Under the pieces are notes generated by a model, which worked only from the letters and a program-made list of their open reading frames with translations, had not been told where the DNA came from and did not search any database. The translations under genes and the position numbers were made by a program. A stretch of DNA of 64,000 nt from Phytoactinopolyspora halotolerans (GTDB lineage Bacteria; Actinomycetota; Actinomycetes; Jiangellales; Jiangellaceae). The stretch is from the NCBI RefSeq assembly GCF_010550675.1, contig NZ_JAAGOA010000006.1:62001-126000 (forward strand), given 5' to 3'. Numbering within the stretch: the stretch's first letter is position 1; every line of letters starts with the position of its first letter. Of this stretch, positions 24,847 through 33,291 are shown in pieces.

Positions 24847-25941
24847 GTGACCAGTGGAATGGTTGATGCGCCCACCCGTACCCGCCTCTGGCGCGGGGTC
24901 ATCGAGGAATACCGTGACCGGCTCCCGGTGTCCACACACACGCCGGTGGTGACCCTGCGAGAAGGCGGCACGCCGCTCGTGCCCGCGCCGTGGTTGTCCG
25001 CGCAGACGGGCTGTGACGTGCACCTCAAGGTAGAAGGCGTCAACCCCACCGGGTCGTTCAAGGACCGCGGCATGACGGTGGCGATCTCCAAGGCCGCCGA
25101 GGAAGGCGCGGAGGCGGTCGTCTGCGCGTCCACCGGCAACACCAGCGCGTCGATGGCCGCGTACGCCGTCCGTGCGGGCATGCGGCCGGTCGTTCTCGTG
25201 CCCGACGGCAAGATCGCCGGTCCGAAGCTCGCCCAGGCCGTCGTCCACGGCGGTGTCATCGCCGCGGTCGACGGGAACTTCGACGACTGCCTGCGGCTGG
25301 CGCGCGAACTCGCTGAGACGTACCCCGTCGCGCTGGTGAACTCGGTCAATCCGTTCCGGCTGGCCGGACAGAAGACGGCGGCGTTCGAGGTGGTCGACGA
25401 TCTCGGCGACGCGCCGGACATCCACGTGCTGCCGGTCGGCAACGCGGGCAACATCTCCGCCTACTGGATGGGCTACACCGAATACGCGGCCGACCGTGTC
25501 GCCACCCGCCGGCCCCGGATGTGGGGCTTCCAGGCGGCAGGCGCGGCACCGCTGGTGCACGGTGTGCCGGTGTCCGCGCCGGACACGGTGGCCAGTGCGA
25601 TCCGGATCGGTAACCCGGCCTCCTGGACGCTCGCCGTGGCCGCACGGGACGAGTCGGAGGGACTGATCGACGCGGTCAGCGACGAGCAGATCCTGGCGGC
25701 GCAGCAGGAGCTGTCCGGCCGGGAAGGGCTGTTCGTCGAGCCGGCGTCGGCCGCCGGTGTGGCCGGCCTGCTGCAGTACGCCCGCGAGGGCCGGTTGGAT
25801 CCGGGACAGCGGATCGTCGTGACCGTCACCGGCCACGGTCTCAAGGACGTCGACACCGCCAGCTCGTTCTACGGCGAGATCCGCCCGTACCCGGTGGCTG
25901 CCGAGGCCGCGGCCGCAGCCGAGGCGCTGGGACTGGGCTGA
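24847..25941 (+). CDS. thrC: Threonine synthase
   Basis: PLP enzyme converting O-phosphohomoserine to threonine. Begins [28 protein letters not shown] when read from GTG 24847. The PLP lysine is in [10 protein letters not shown] (Lys72), the phosphate-binding loop is [13 protein letters not shown], and [13 protein letters not shown] is the second cofactor loop; [14 protein letters not shown] and [12 protein letters not shown] follow. About 364 residues, typical for the actinobacterial type. GTG 24847 is favoured by the -10 box spacing; ATG 24838 gives three more residues. The stop codon is immediately followed by the thrB GTG. Confidence 0.95.
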   Translation: MTSGMVDAPTRTRLWRGVIEEYRDRLPVSTHTPVVTLREGGTPLVPAPWLSAQTGCDVHLKVEGVNPTGSFKDRGMTVAISKAAEEGAEAVVCASTGNTSASMAAYAVRAGMRPVVLVPDGKIAGPKLAQAVVHGGVIAAVDGNFDDCLRLARELAETYPVALVNSVNPFRLAGQKTAAFEVVDDLGDAPDIHVLPVGNAGNISAYWMGYTEYAADRVATRRPRMWGFQAAGAAPLVHGVPVSAPDTVASAIRIGNPASWTLAVAARDESEGLIDAVSDEQILAAQQELSGREGLFVEPASAAGVAGLLQYAREGRLDPGQRIVVTVTGHGLKDVDTASSFYGEIRPYPVAAEAAAAAEALGLG

Positions 25942-26958
25942 GTGCCGGCAGCATCCGAGCGGCGTCCGCTGGACGCGCGCGTCGTCGTCCGGGCTCCGGC
26001 GACCAGTGCGAACCTCGGCCCCGGGTTCGACGCGCTCGGGCTTGCGCTGAGCCTGCACGACGTCGTCGAGGCGGCGGCGACCTTCACGGCGGCGTCGACC
26101 GGCGGCGGCGCTGCACCCGGCAGCCGTGATGGCGTTCGGCGGCATGCGGAGCAGGGCGCCGCTTCGGGTGCCCGTGCGCTCGAGCTGAGCGTCGACGTCG
26201 AGGGTGTCGGCGCCGAGGTGGTGCCGCGGGACGAGAAGCATCTGGTGGTCCGGGCGATGCGTGCCTGCTTCGACGAACTCGGCGTGGTGCCGACCCGTCT
26301 GGAGCTGACCTGCCGCAATGTGCTGCCGCACGGGCGTGGCCTGGGATCGTCGTCGGCGGCGATCGTGGCGGGCGTGGTCGCGGCGCGTGCGCTCGCCGGA
26401 GCCGACGTCACCGGCCAGACGGCGCTGGCCGACGCGCTGGCGCTGGCCGGCCGGATCGAGGGACATCCGGACAACGTGGCGCCATGCCTACTGGGCGGAT
26501 TCACCATCGCGTGGACTCACCAGGACGGGGAGGCGCGGGCGGCCCGGCTGGACCCGCATCCGGCGATCGCGCCGGTGCTCTGTGTGCCGTCGACGGAACT
26601 CGCCACCGCCACGGCGCGCGGCCTGCTACCGGACTCCGTGCCGCACGCGGACGCCGCGCGCACCGCGGGGCGCGCGGCACTGCTGGTCGAGGCGGTGACG
26701 CGGCGACCGGATCTCCTCTTCGAAGCCACCGAGGACCGGCTGCACCAGGCGTACCGGGAACCCGCGATGCCGGAGTCGGTGGCGCTGATGTCGGCGTTGC
26801 GACGGCGCGGCCTGGCTGCGGTGGTGTCCGGCGCCGGACCGTCCATCCTGGTGTTGAGCAGCGGTGATGAGGCCTCGGTCGTGCGCGAGGTGGCGTCCGG
26901 CTGGGACGTGCGCGAACTCGCGGTCGACACCGCGGGTGCGGTGGTGAGCGGTCGGTGA
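25942..26958 (+). CDS. thrB: Homoserine kinase
   Basis: GHMP kinase that phosphorylates homoserine for threonine synthase. 338 residues. Motifs: VRAPATSANLGPGFDALGLALSL at the N-terminus, the ATP loop PHGRGLGSSSAAIVAG, IEGHPDNVAPCLLGGF, and the C-terminal GHMP block AAVVSGAGPSILVLS. GTG start directly abuts the thrC stop. Compared with mycobacterial ThrB (about 316 residues) it has roughly 30 extra residues at about 45-75, rich in Ala/Gly/Ser, between two beta strands of the N-terminal domain. Confidence 0.95.
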   Translation: MPAASERRPLDARVVVRAPATSANLGPGFDALGLALSLHDVVEAAATFTAASTGGGAAPGSRDGVRRHAEQGAASGARALELSVDVEGVGAEVVPRDEKHLVVRAMRACFDELGVVPTRLELTCRNVLPHGRGLGSSSAAIVAGVVAARALAGADVTGQTALADALALAGRIEGHPDNVAPCLLGGFTIAWTHQDGEARAARLDPHPAIAPVLCVPSTELATATARGLLPDSVPHADAARTAGRAALLVEAVTRRPDLLFEATEDRLHQAYREPAMPESVALMSALRRRGLAAVVSGAGPSILVLSSGDEASVVREVASGWDVRELAVDTAGAVVSGR

Positions 26959-27183
26959 GCCGTAGGGCGGCCGACACATGGCAAAACGGGCATCCCCTGC
27001 TCTGGGAGATTCGGGTTCTGACGTGCTACGCTCGTATCGCACCGACGCAATGCATGGTCGGTAAGCCATGGCGTAGCGGAATCTCTGCAGCGAGCCGTGG
27101 ATCTGTACACCTCTTCCAGGGCCGGCGCACGCTAGGTCTGATATGGGGTTGACCACCAGTTGCATCGTGCACCGAATATTCGT

Positions 27184-27236
27184 CCTCGGGGATGTGCCCC
27201 GAGGTGTTAAGGCGCACCGGTGGCTCTCGCCGGTGC
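27184..27236 (+). promoter_or_regulatory. Two hairpins in the rho leader
   Basis: CCTCGGGG-ATGTG-CCCCGAGG (27184-27204) is a perfect 8-bp stem, and GCACCGG-9 nt-CCGGTGC (27214-27236) a perfect 7-bp stem. They lie in the 299-base leader ahead of rho; the second ends 21 bases before the GTG, close to the GGGAAGG ribosome binding site. Enteric rho is autoregulated through its leader; a similar role is possible. The rest of the leader (26959-27183) shows no convincing gene. Confidence 0.5.
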
Positions 27237-27257
27237 TGGCCCAGGGAAGGACCCTGA

Positions 27258-29294
27258 GTGACAAATACCGAGATTCCCGGCGTTTCTGAGGCGCTGGACT
27301 CCGAGAACACCGCATCGACCGCTGGCGATGCCCCGGCGAAGCGGCAGCGCAAGCGCGCTCCCGGCCTCGAGGGCATGGTCCTTGCCGAGCTGCAGCAGGT
27401 GGCTAGCCAGCTCGGCATCAAGGGTTCGGGCCGCATGCGCAAGGCGCAGCTGATCGACGCCATCAAGGCGACCCAGTCCGACGGTCCGGCGCCCAAGGCA
27501 GCCCCGTCGAAGAAGAACTCCGCACCGTCCGCGGACGACGGCGCGACGAGCGCCGGCCGCTCCGGCGCGGACAACGCCGACGAGGCTTCGAAGCCTGCCC
27601 GGCGATCCTCCCGGCGCGCCACGCGCGCACAGGCGGCACCGGACCAGGGCGAGAGTGCGGTCGCCGCGGCGGCCGCCGACGCCGCGTCCGTCTCGTCGGT
27701 CACCGTCGACACCGGGGACAGCGGCACCACCAAGGACGACGGCGGCCAGGCCAAGCAGGGCCGGGACGGCAACGACGACCGCTCCAGCGGCCGCGGCGGC
27801 GCCGACTCGAGCCGGAATGAGCAGTCCGCCGGCGGCGACGGCGGTGGTGAGCGGGATGGTGGCCGCGGCGATGATCGTCGCCCGGACAACCGCCGCCAGG
27901 ACAACCGCCGTCCGGACAACCGCCGCCAGGACCGGCAGAACAACCGCGGCGGCGACCGCGACAACGAGCGGGACAACGACAACGACCGCCGGCAGGGTGG
28001 TCGGTTCGACGACGATGACGACCAGGGCGGCCGGAACCGGCGCCGGCGTCGGGACCGGGGGCGCGGCGGCAACCGCGACCGTGACCGGCGCGGCGGTGGA
28101 CGCGAGCGCGCCGACGAGCCGCAGATCAGCGAGGACGACGTCCTGATCCCGGTCGCCGGCATCATCGACATCCTGGACAACTACGCGTTCGTGCGGACAT
28201 CTGGCTACCTGCCCGGCCCGAACGACGTGTACGTGTCGCTGGCGATGGTCCGCCGCCACGGTATGCGCAAGGGCGACGCCATCACCGGCGCCGTGCGGCA
28301 GCCGCGCGAGGGCGAGAAGCAGCAGAAGTTCAACGCCCTGGTACGGGTCGACACGGTCAACGGCGCCGACCCGGAGACGGCCAAGCAGCGGCCGGACTTC
28401 GCCAAGCTCACTCCGCTGTATCCGCAGGACCGGCTGCGCCTGGAGACCGAGCCGGGCAACATCTCGACCCGGGTGATCGACCTGGTGGCGCCGATCGGGA
28501 AGGGGCAGCGCGGACTGATCGTCTCGCCGCCGAAGGCCGGTAAGACGCTGATCATGCAGGCGCTCGCGAACGCGATCACCACGAACAACCCGGAGGCCCA
28601 CCTGATGGTGGTGCTGGTGGACGAGCGCCCGGAGGAGGTCACCGACTTCCAGCGTTCGGTCAAGGGTGAGGTGATCGCCTCCACGTTCGACCGCCCGGCT
28701 GATGACCACACCACGGTGGCCGAGCTCGCGATCGAGCGGGCGAAGCGGCTGGTCGAGCTGGGCCACGACGTCGTGATCCTGCTCGACGGCATCACCCGGC
28801 TGGGCCGCGCGTACAACCTGGCCGCTCCGGCCAGCGGGCGCATCCTGTCCGGTGGTGTCGACTCGGCCGCGCTCTACCCGCCGAAAAAGTTCTTCGGTGC
28901 GGCGCGGAACATCGAGAACGGCGGCTCGCTGACCATCCTGGCCACGGCGCTGATCGAGACCGGCTCGAAGATGGACGAGGTCATCTTCGAGGAGTTCAAG
29001 GGCACCGGCAACATGGAGCTCCGGCTCCGCCGGGACCTGGCCGACAAACGGCTGTACCCGGCGATCGACGTCGACGCCTCCAGCACACGGCGCGAGGAGA
29101 TCCTGGTGTCGCAGGAGGAGCTGGCGATCATGTGGAAGCTGCGCCGGGTGCTGTCCGCGCTCGATCCGCAGCAGGCCATCGAGCTCATGCTGGACCGGCT
29201 GAAGAAGACCGGCAGCAACGCCGAGTTCCTGATGACCGTCCAGAAGACCACGCCCGGCACCCTCGGCGCGAACGGTTCGAAGGACGACGACTAG
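27258..29294 (+). CDS. rho: Transcription termination factor Rho
   Basis: Hexameric RNA helicase for factor-dependent termination, 678 residues. N-terminal helical domain about 35-75 (MVLAELQQVASQLGIKGSG). A ~210-residue insert follows: first acidic/Ser-Ala rich, then Arg/Asp/Asn/Gly rich with DNRRP and DNRRQ repeats and RRRRRDRGRGG. The cold-shock RNA-binding domain is at about 290-345 (GIIDILDNYAFVRTSGYLPG). Walker A SPPKAGKT is at 423-430, followed by VVLVDERPEEVTDF, DGITRLGRAYN and the R-loop region. Large RG/RD inserts are known in high-GC actinobacterial Rho. GTG start after GGGAAGG. It follows thrB as in mycobacteria. Confidence 0.96.
   Translation: MTNTEIPGVSEALDSENTASTAGDAPAKRQRKRAPGLEGMVLAELQQVASQLGIKGSGRMRKAQLIDAIKATQSDGPAPKAAPSKKNSAPSADDGATSAGRSGADNADEASKPARRSSRRATRAQAAPDQGESAVAAAAADAASVSSVTVDTGDSGTTKDDGGQAKQGRDGNDDRSSGRGGADSSRNEQSAGGDGGGERDGGRGDDRRPDNRRQDNRRPDNRRQDRQNNRGGDRDNERDNDNDRRQGGRFDDDDDQGGRNRRRRRDRGRGGNRDRDRRGGGRERADEPQISEDDVLIPVAGIIDILDNYAFVRTSGYLPGPNDVYVSLAMVRRHGMRKGDAITGAVRQPREGEKQQKFNALVRVDTVNGADPETAKQRPDFAKLTPLYPQDRLRLETEPGNISTRVIDLVAPIGKGQRGLIVSPPKAGKTLIMQALANAITTNNPEAHLMVVLVDERPEEVTDFQRSVKGEVIASTFDRPADDHTTVAELAIERAKRLVELGHDVVILLDGITRLGRAYNLAAPASGRILSGGVDSAALYPPKKFFGAARNIENGGSLTILATALIETGSKMDEVIFEEFKGTGNMELRLRRDLADKRLYPAIDVDASSTRREEILVSQEELAIMWKLRRVLSALDPQQAIELMLDRLKKTGSNAEFLMTVQKTTPGTLGANGSKDDD
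27883..27930 (+). repeat. Tandem 15-bp repeats coding DNRR(P/Q) in rho
   Basis: Units of GGACAACCGCCG plus a variable triplet occur three to four times and encode alternating DNRRP and DNRRQ. They extend the disordered basic insert of Rho. Confidence 0.7.
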
Positions 29295-29552
29295 GAGTAG
29301 GACGTGCCCCGGCGCCGCACTTGCCGAGCGCACGTCACGTGTGGCGGGCTTCTACGGACCCCTCGGCGTTACGTGAGCTCAGGAAGTCGGCTTGATCCGG
29401 CGATCGGGCGAACCGGCGGCCGGATGGCCGGGCACGGTGCGGTTTGGCGATGGCGGCGGTGAGCTGGAATACTAGAGCGGTTGGTTCCGGTTCACGGTGC
29501 GGCGGCCTGCCGTATCGACCCGGCGCTCGTATCAGATCCAGGAGTGAAGTCC
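29295..29552 (+). other. 258-bp rho-rpmE intergenic region with candidate promoter
   Basis: No gene seen. TTGGCG near 29444, an 18-base spacer and AATACT near 29468 form a possible promoter for rpmE, with a leader of ~75 bases. Separate transcription of rpmE would let it respond to zinc or growth. Confidence 0.35.
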
Positions 29553-29774
29553 ATGAAGAGCGACATCCACCCGCAGTACGTGGAGACGACGGTCACCTGC
29601 ACCTGCGGTAACACGTTCACCACCCGGAGCACGGCGTCGAACGGCGTGATCCACGCCGATATCTGTTCCGCCTGCCACCCGTTCTACACGGGCAAGCAGA
29701 AGATCCTCGACACCGGTGGCCGCGTGGCCCGGTTCGAGTCCCGCTACGGGAAGAAGAAGTCCGGCTCCAAGTAG
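29553..29774 (+). CDS. rpmE: 50S ribosomal protein L31
   Basis: 73-residue ribosomal protein. [22 protein letters not shown] and [15 protein letters not shown] carry the cysteines (CTC and CSAC) of the zinc-binding C+ type of L31, followed by the basic tail [14 protein letters not shown] lies ten bases before the ATG. Sits between rho and prfA as in other actinomycetes and is followed by a strong terminator hairpin. Confidence 0.97.
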   Translation: MKSDIHPQYVETTVTCTCGNTFTTRSTASNGVIHADICSACHPFYTGKQKILDTGGRVARFESRYGKKKSGSK

Positions 29775-29781
29775 CTTCGTG

Positions 29782-29818
29782 AACGGCGGGCGCACGCGGT
29801 AAGCGTGCGCCCGCCGTT
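29782..29818 (+). terminator. Strong hairpin terminator after rpmE
   Basis: AACGGCGGGCGCACGC pairs perfectly over 16 bases with GCGTGCGCCCGCCGTT around the loop GGTAA. It starts 8 bases after the rpmE stop. There is only a short T-rich tail (GTTGT), as is common in high-GC actinomycetes. Confidence 0.85.
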
Positions 29819-29924
29819 GTCGTGTGGGCTGATTCGATGTGCTCGTGGCCGGCGGGTACCGGCATTTCAGCGGCGGGTTCGCCGTCAGCCGGAGTGTTCC
29901 CGGTCAGGGGAGGAAGAGGAGACG

Positions 29925-31022
29925 ATGTTCGAGGGTGTGAAGGCGCTCGAAGCCGAATACGAGGAGCTCGAGAACAAGCTCGCCGACCCCTCGATCCATG
30001 CTGACCAGGGGTTGGCGCGCCGGCTCGGGCGACGCTACGCGGAGCTGACGCCGACGGTTCGGACGTACCGTGCCTGGCTGCAGGCCGGGGACGATCGGCG
30101 GGCGGCGCTGGAGCTCGCGGACGACGATCCCGCGTTCGCCGCCGAGGCGAACGAGCTGGCTTCGCGCGAGGAGGAGCTCGCCGACGCGCTGCGGCTGCTG
30201 CTACTGCCGCGCGATCCGAACGACGGCCGGGACGCGATCGTGGAGATCAAGGCCGGCGCCGGCGGTGAGGAGTCGGCGTTGTTCGCCGGCGACCTGCTCC
30301 GCATGTACATGCGCTACGCCGAACGCGTCGGCTGGAGTACCGAGCTGATCGACGCCGAGGAGTCCGATCTCGGCGGCTACAAGGATGTCTCGCTCGCGGT
30401 CAAGGCGAAGGGTACGCCGGAGCCGGGAACGGCCCCGTACGCCCGGCTGAAGTTCGAGGGCGGCGTCCACCGGGTCCAGCGGGTCCCGGTCACCGAGAGC
30501 CAGGGCCGTATCCACACCTCGGCGGCGGGTGTGCTGGTGCTGCCCGAGGCCGACGACGAGACCGAGGTGGAGATCAACCAGAACGATCTGCGCATCGACG
30601 TCTTCCGGTCGTCCGGGCCGGGCGGGCAGAGCGTCAACACCACCGACTCCGCGGTGCGGATCACCCACCTGCCGACCGGCATCGTCGTCTCCTGTCAGAA
30701 CGAGAAGAGCCAGCTGCAGAACAAGGAGCAGGCGATGCGGATGCTGCGGGCCAGGCTGCTCGCGGCCGCGCAGGAGGAAGCGGACCGGGAAGCGGCCGAC
30801 GCGCGCCGGAGCCAGATCCGGACGGTGGACCGGTCCGAGCGGATCCGCACCTACAACTTCCCGGAGAACCGCATCTCCGACCACCGCATCGGTTTCAAGG
30901 CGCACAATCTGGACACCGTGCTCGAAGGCGACCTGGATGCCGTCATTCAGGCCCTGGTGGACGCGGACACCAACGCGAAGATCTCCGTGTCGGGCGACGA
31001 CGCCGGGTCCGGCGACGGCTAA
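29925..31022 (+). CDS. prfA: Peptide chain release factor 1
   Basis: Recognises UAA and UAG stop codons and triggers peptide release. 365 residues. N-terminal coiled coil, then [39 protein letters not shown], and the catalytic [18 protein letters not shown] with GGQ at 233-235; the PxT recognition region lies in the superdomain near VPVTES. C-terminal [19 protein letters not shown] is standard. ATG 29925 follows the purine-rich GGGGAGGAAGAGGAGACG. Its glutamine is the substrate of PrmC, encoded next. Confidence 0.97.
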   Translation: MFEGVKALEAEYEELENKLADPSIHADQGLARRLGRRYAELTPTVRTYRAWLQAGDDRRAALELADDDPAFAAEANELASREEELADALRLLLLPRDPNDGRDAIVEIKAGAGGEESALFAGDLLRMYMRYAERVGWSTELIDAEESDLGGYKDVSLAVKAKGTPEPGTAPYARLKFEGGVHRVQRVPVTESQGRIHTSAAGVLVLPEADDETEVEINQNDLRIDVFRSSGPGGQSVNTTDSAVRITHLPTGIVVSCQNEKSQLQNKEQAMRMLRARLLAAAQEEADREAADARRSQIRTVDRSERIRTYNFPENRISDHRIGFKAHNLDTVLEGDLDAVIQALVDADTNAKISVSGDDAGSGDG

Positions 31023-31154
31023 GACGGGACCACGCTGCGTGCAAGGAACGACTTTGTGGTCGCCACCGCAACCGCGATGTCGTTCGTCGCGTGTCTGGGC
31101 CCGCGTTGACCCGCGTGAGTGTCGCTGCCGGCGCCGTGATTGCCTGGAGCGGTG

Positions 31155-32096
31155 ATGTCGCTGCGTGAACAGATCCGGGACGCCGCCGCACGGCTGGCCG
31201 ACGCCGGCGTGCCGTCCCCTCAGCACGACGCCGAGGTGCTGGCGGCCCATGTGCTGGGCATCGAGCGGTCTCAACTGGCGGCGCGGCTGGCCGGGGCAGT
31301 GAGCAGCAGGTCGCCCGGAGGTGCGCCGGCGGGAGGCGCGTCGGCCGGCGAGACTGCTGTCGACGCGGAGACGGAGCGGTTCACCACCGAGTACGGCGGG
31401 CTGGTAGCGCGGCGGGCGGCGCGCGAGCCGCTGCAGCACATCACCGGTGTCGCGCACTTCCGCCACCTGACGCTGAACGTCGGGCCGGGGGTCTTCACGC
31501 CGCGCCCGGAGACGGAGCTGACGGCGGGCGCAGCGATCGCGGAAGCGCAGGCCGTCGTCGCCGATGGGCGGGTCCCGGTGGTGATCGACATGTTCGCCGG
31601 CTCCGGCGCGATCGCGATCTCGGTGGCGCGTGAGGTCCGCCCATGTGTGGTGCACGCGGTCGAATCCGAGGACGACGCCATCGAGTGGTTGCGTAAGAAC
31701 GCGGCCGGACAATCGGTGGTGGTGCACCGGGACGACGTGGGCGGCATCGTCGATCGGAGCATGTCGATGCTCCTCGGTTCGGTCGACGTGGTGGTGGCCA
31801 ACCCTCCGTACGTGCCGGTGGGCGCGGTGATCCGGGATCCGGAGGTGGTCGAGCACGATCCCGCTGCCGCCCTGTGGTCAGGCGAGGACGGGCTGGACGC
31901 GATGCGGACGCTGGAATCGGTGGCGGCGCGGCTGCTCCGGCCGGGCGGACTGGTCGTCGCCGAGCACGCGGACGAGCAGGGCGAGTCGGCGCCGGCCGTG
32001 TTCCACGGATCGGGCCGGTGGGATGAGGTGGTCGACCATCTCGATCTCAACCAGCGGCCGCGATACGTCACCGCCCGGCTCGCCGCCGCGGGGTGA
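31155..32096 (+). CDS. prmC: Release factor glutamine methyltransferase PrmC
   Basis: Methylates the GGQ glutamine of release factors using SAM. 313 residues. N-terminal helical domain (MSLREQIRDAAARLADAGV ... DAEVLAAHVLG), then a Gly/Ala/Ser-rich insert at about 50-75, PLQHITGVAHFRHLTLNVGPGVFTPRPETE spanning the family block, SAM motif VIDMFAGSGAIAISVA and the catalytic NPPYVPVG (NPPY at 216-219). ATG 31155 is preceded by TGGAGCGG. The order prfA-prmC-sua5 is conserved. The 132-base gap from prfA shows no gene. Confidence 0.94.
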   Translation: MSLREQIRDAAARLADAGVPSPQHDAEVLAAHVLGIERSQLAARLAGAVSSRSPGGAPAGGASAGETAVDAETERFTTEYGGLVARRAAREPLQHITGVAHFRHLTLNVGPGVFTPRPETELTAGAAIAEAQAVVADGRVPVVIDMFAGSGAIAISVAREVRPCVVHAVESEDDAIEWLRKNAAGQSVVVHRDDVGGIVDRSMSMLLGSVDVVVANPPYVPVGAVIRDPEVVEHDPAAALWSGEDGLDAMRTLESVAARLLRPGGLVVAEHADEQGESAPAVFHGSGRWDEVVDHLDLNQRPRYVTARLAAAG

Positions 32097-32099
32097 CTT

Positions 32100-32186
32100 C
32101 CGGGCCTGTGATCGGTGGTCGCGCAGGAGTGTTTCGTCGAGGATCGCTGGGGCTATCACACCCGCGATCCTCGATGATCACCGGCC
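32100..32186. repeat. Inverted repeat (GATC-rich) after prmC
   Basis: TCGAGGATCGC (32137-32147) and GCGATCCTCGA (32164-32174) form a perfect 11-bp stem with a 16-base loop. Outside it, GTGATCGG-like and GATCACCGG-like sequences are partly complementary. It may terminate prmC transcription ahead of the separate sua5 promoter. Confidence 0.6.
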
Positions 32187-32224
32187 GTGCCTGACCCGGA
32201 TGGGCGGAGCCGGGCAGAGCACGG

Positions 32225-32230
32225 TTAAAT
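32225..32230 (+). promoter_or_regulatory. -10 box for leaderless sua5
   Basis: TTAAAT ends 7 bases before GTG 32238. There is no Shine-Dalgarno sequence in that interval. Confidence 0.5.
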
Positions 32231-32237
32231 ACACGGC

Positions 32238-33116
32238 GTGGCTCTGCTCTATGACTGCTCAGACCCGACCAAGCGGACTCGTGGCATGGGGGTCGCCGCA
32301 CGTGCGATCAAAGCCGGCCGTCTGGTCGTGCTCCCGACGGATACGGTGTACGGCGTCGGAGCGGATGCGTTCTCGCCCGAGGCGATCCGCAAGCTGCTCG
32401 ACGCGAAGGGCCGCGGCCCGGACATGCCGGTGCCGGTGCTGGTCGGTTCCGCGGACGCCTGGACCGGAGTGGCGGTCACCAACGAGGCGTCCGAGGCGTT
32501 GGCGGCCGTGTTCTGGCCGGGCGGGCTGAGCCTGCTGTGCCAGGAACAGCCCTCGCTGGACTGGAACCTGGGCGACACCGGCGGCACCGTGGTGGTGCGC
32601 ATGCCGCAGCACGATGTGGCGTTGGAGCTGTTGCGCAAGACCGGTCCGATGGGCGTCAGCAGCGCGAACCTGTCCGGTCACCCACCCGCGCGGTCGGCGC
32701 AGGAGGCCCGGGAACAGCTGGGCGACGCGATCGCGGTCTATCTCGAGGGTGGTATGACCGCCGCCGATGTGCCGTCCACCATCGTGGACGTGACCGGGGA
32801 GGTCCCCCGGGTGGTGCGGGCCGGTGCGATCAGCCTGGAGCGCCTGCGCGAGGTGGTGCCGGAGATCATCGGGCCCGAGGACGAATCGACTGAGCCGGCG
32901 TCGGCGGCGACCGCCGAGCCGACCGCGCAGGACGGCGACGCGCAGGACGACGGTGACGCCGCGGGGCCTGAAGTGGTGGATGAGGTCGTGGCGGTCGATG
33001 CCGAGCAGGACGACGGTGACGCCGCGGGGCCTGAGGTGGTGGATGAGGTCGTGGTCGCGGATGATGCCGCGCATGACGACGACGCAGGCGAGAATGACGG
33101 CGCTGCCGAGAAGTGA
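32238..33116 (+). CDS. tsaC: L-threonylcarbamoyladenylate synthase (Sua5/TsaC family)
   Basis: Makes threonylcarbamoyl-AMP for the t6A37 modification of ANN-decoding tRNAs. The YrdC-type domain (1-210) shows GRLVVLPTDTVYGVGADAFSPEAI, AVFWPGGLSLL, VVVRMPQHDVAL, GPMGVSSANLSGHPPARSA and PSTIVDVTGE near the end. After about residue 215 comes a ~75-residue acidic tail containing two copies of DDGDAAGPEVVDEVV spaced 21 residues apart. The tail has no Sua5 domain similarity and may be disordered. GTG start; leaderless by the -10 box spacing. Equivalent to Rv1301 in position. Confidence 0.93.
   Translation: MALLYDCSDPTKRTRGMGVAARAIKAGRLVVLPTDTVYGVGADAFSPEAIRKLLDAKGRGPDMPVPVLVGSADAWTGVAVTNEASEALAAVFWPGGLSLLCQEQPSLDWNLGDTGGTVVVRMPQHDVALELLRKTGPMGVSSANLSGHPPARSAQEAREQLGDAIAVYLEGGMTAADVPSTIVDVTGEVPRVVRAGAISLERLREVVPEIIGPEDESTEPASAATAEPTAQDGDAQDDGDAAGPEVVDEVVAVDAEQDDGDAAGPEVVDEVVVADDAAHDDDAGENDGAAEK
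32942..33054 (+). repeat. 50-bp direct repeat in the acidic tail of the Sua5-family gene
   Basis: Two copies of a 50-base unit starting GCAGGACGACGGTGACGCCG (32942-32991 and 33005-33054) differ at one base. The 63-base period keeps the reading frame and duplicates 21 residues, which suggests a recent event. Confidence 0.8.
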
Positions 33117-33174
33117 GTCGTTCCGCGCGGATGAGCTCCCTGTCGAACGGCGGTTTCGCGACGTGGTCGGCGCG

Positions 33175-33180
33175 TAGAGT
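33175..33180 (+). promoter_or_regulatory. -10 box upstream of the wecA-like gene
   Basis: TAGAGT ends 7 bases before GTG 33188. That GTG opens a 40-codon ORF out of frame with the wecA-like gene and ending at 33310, 19 bases inside it. The box may drive a leaderless upstream ORF, or simply a 110-base leader for the transferase gene. Confidence 0.4.
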
Positions 33181-33291
33181 TGCCGTCGTGAGAACGACCG
33201 GTTCGATCCGAGACAAGCGAGGTGTCCACGGGCCGGCATCGGCCGTCCGCCCGTGGTCATCGGCCGGCGGTTGGAGAGGTGCGGTCGCCAC

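Noticed and set aside
26955-27152. 65-codon ORF in the rho leader
   Set aside because: It overlaps the thrB stop, has no RBS, and lies within a leader with RNA structure; no reason to think it is translated.
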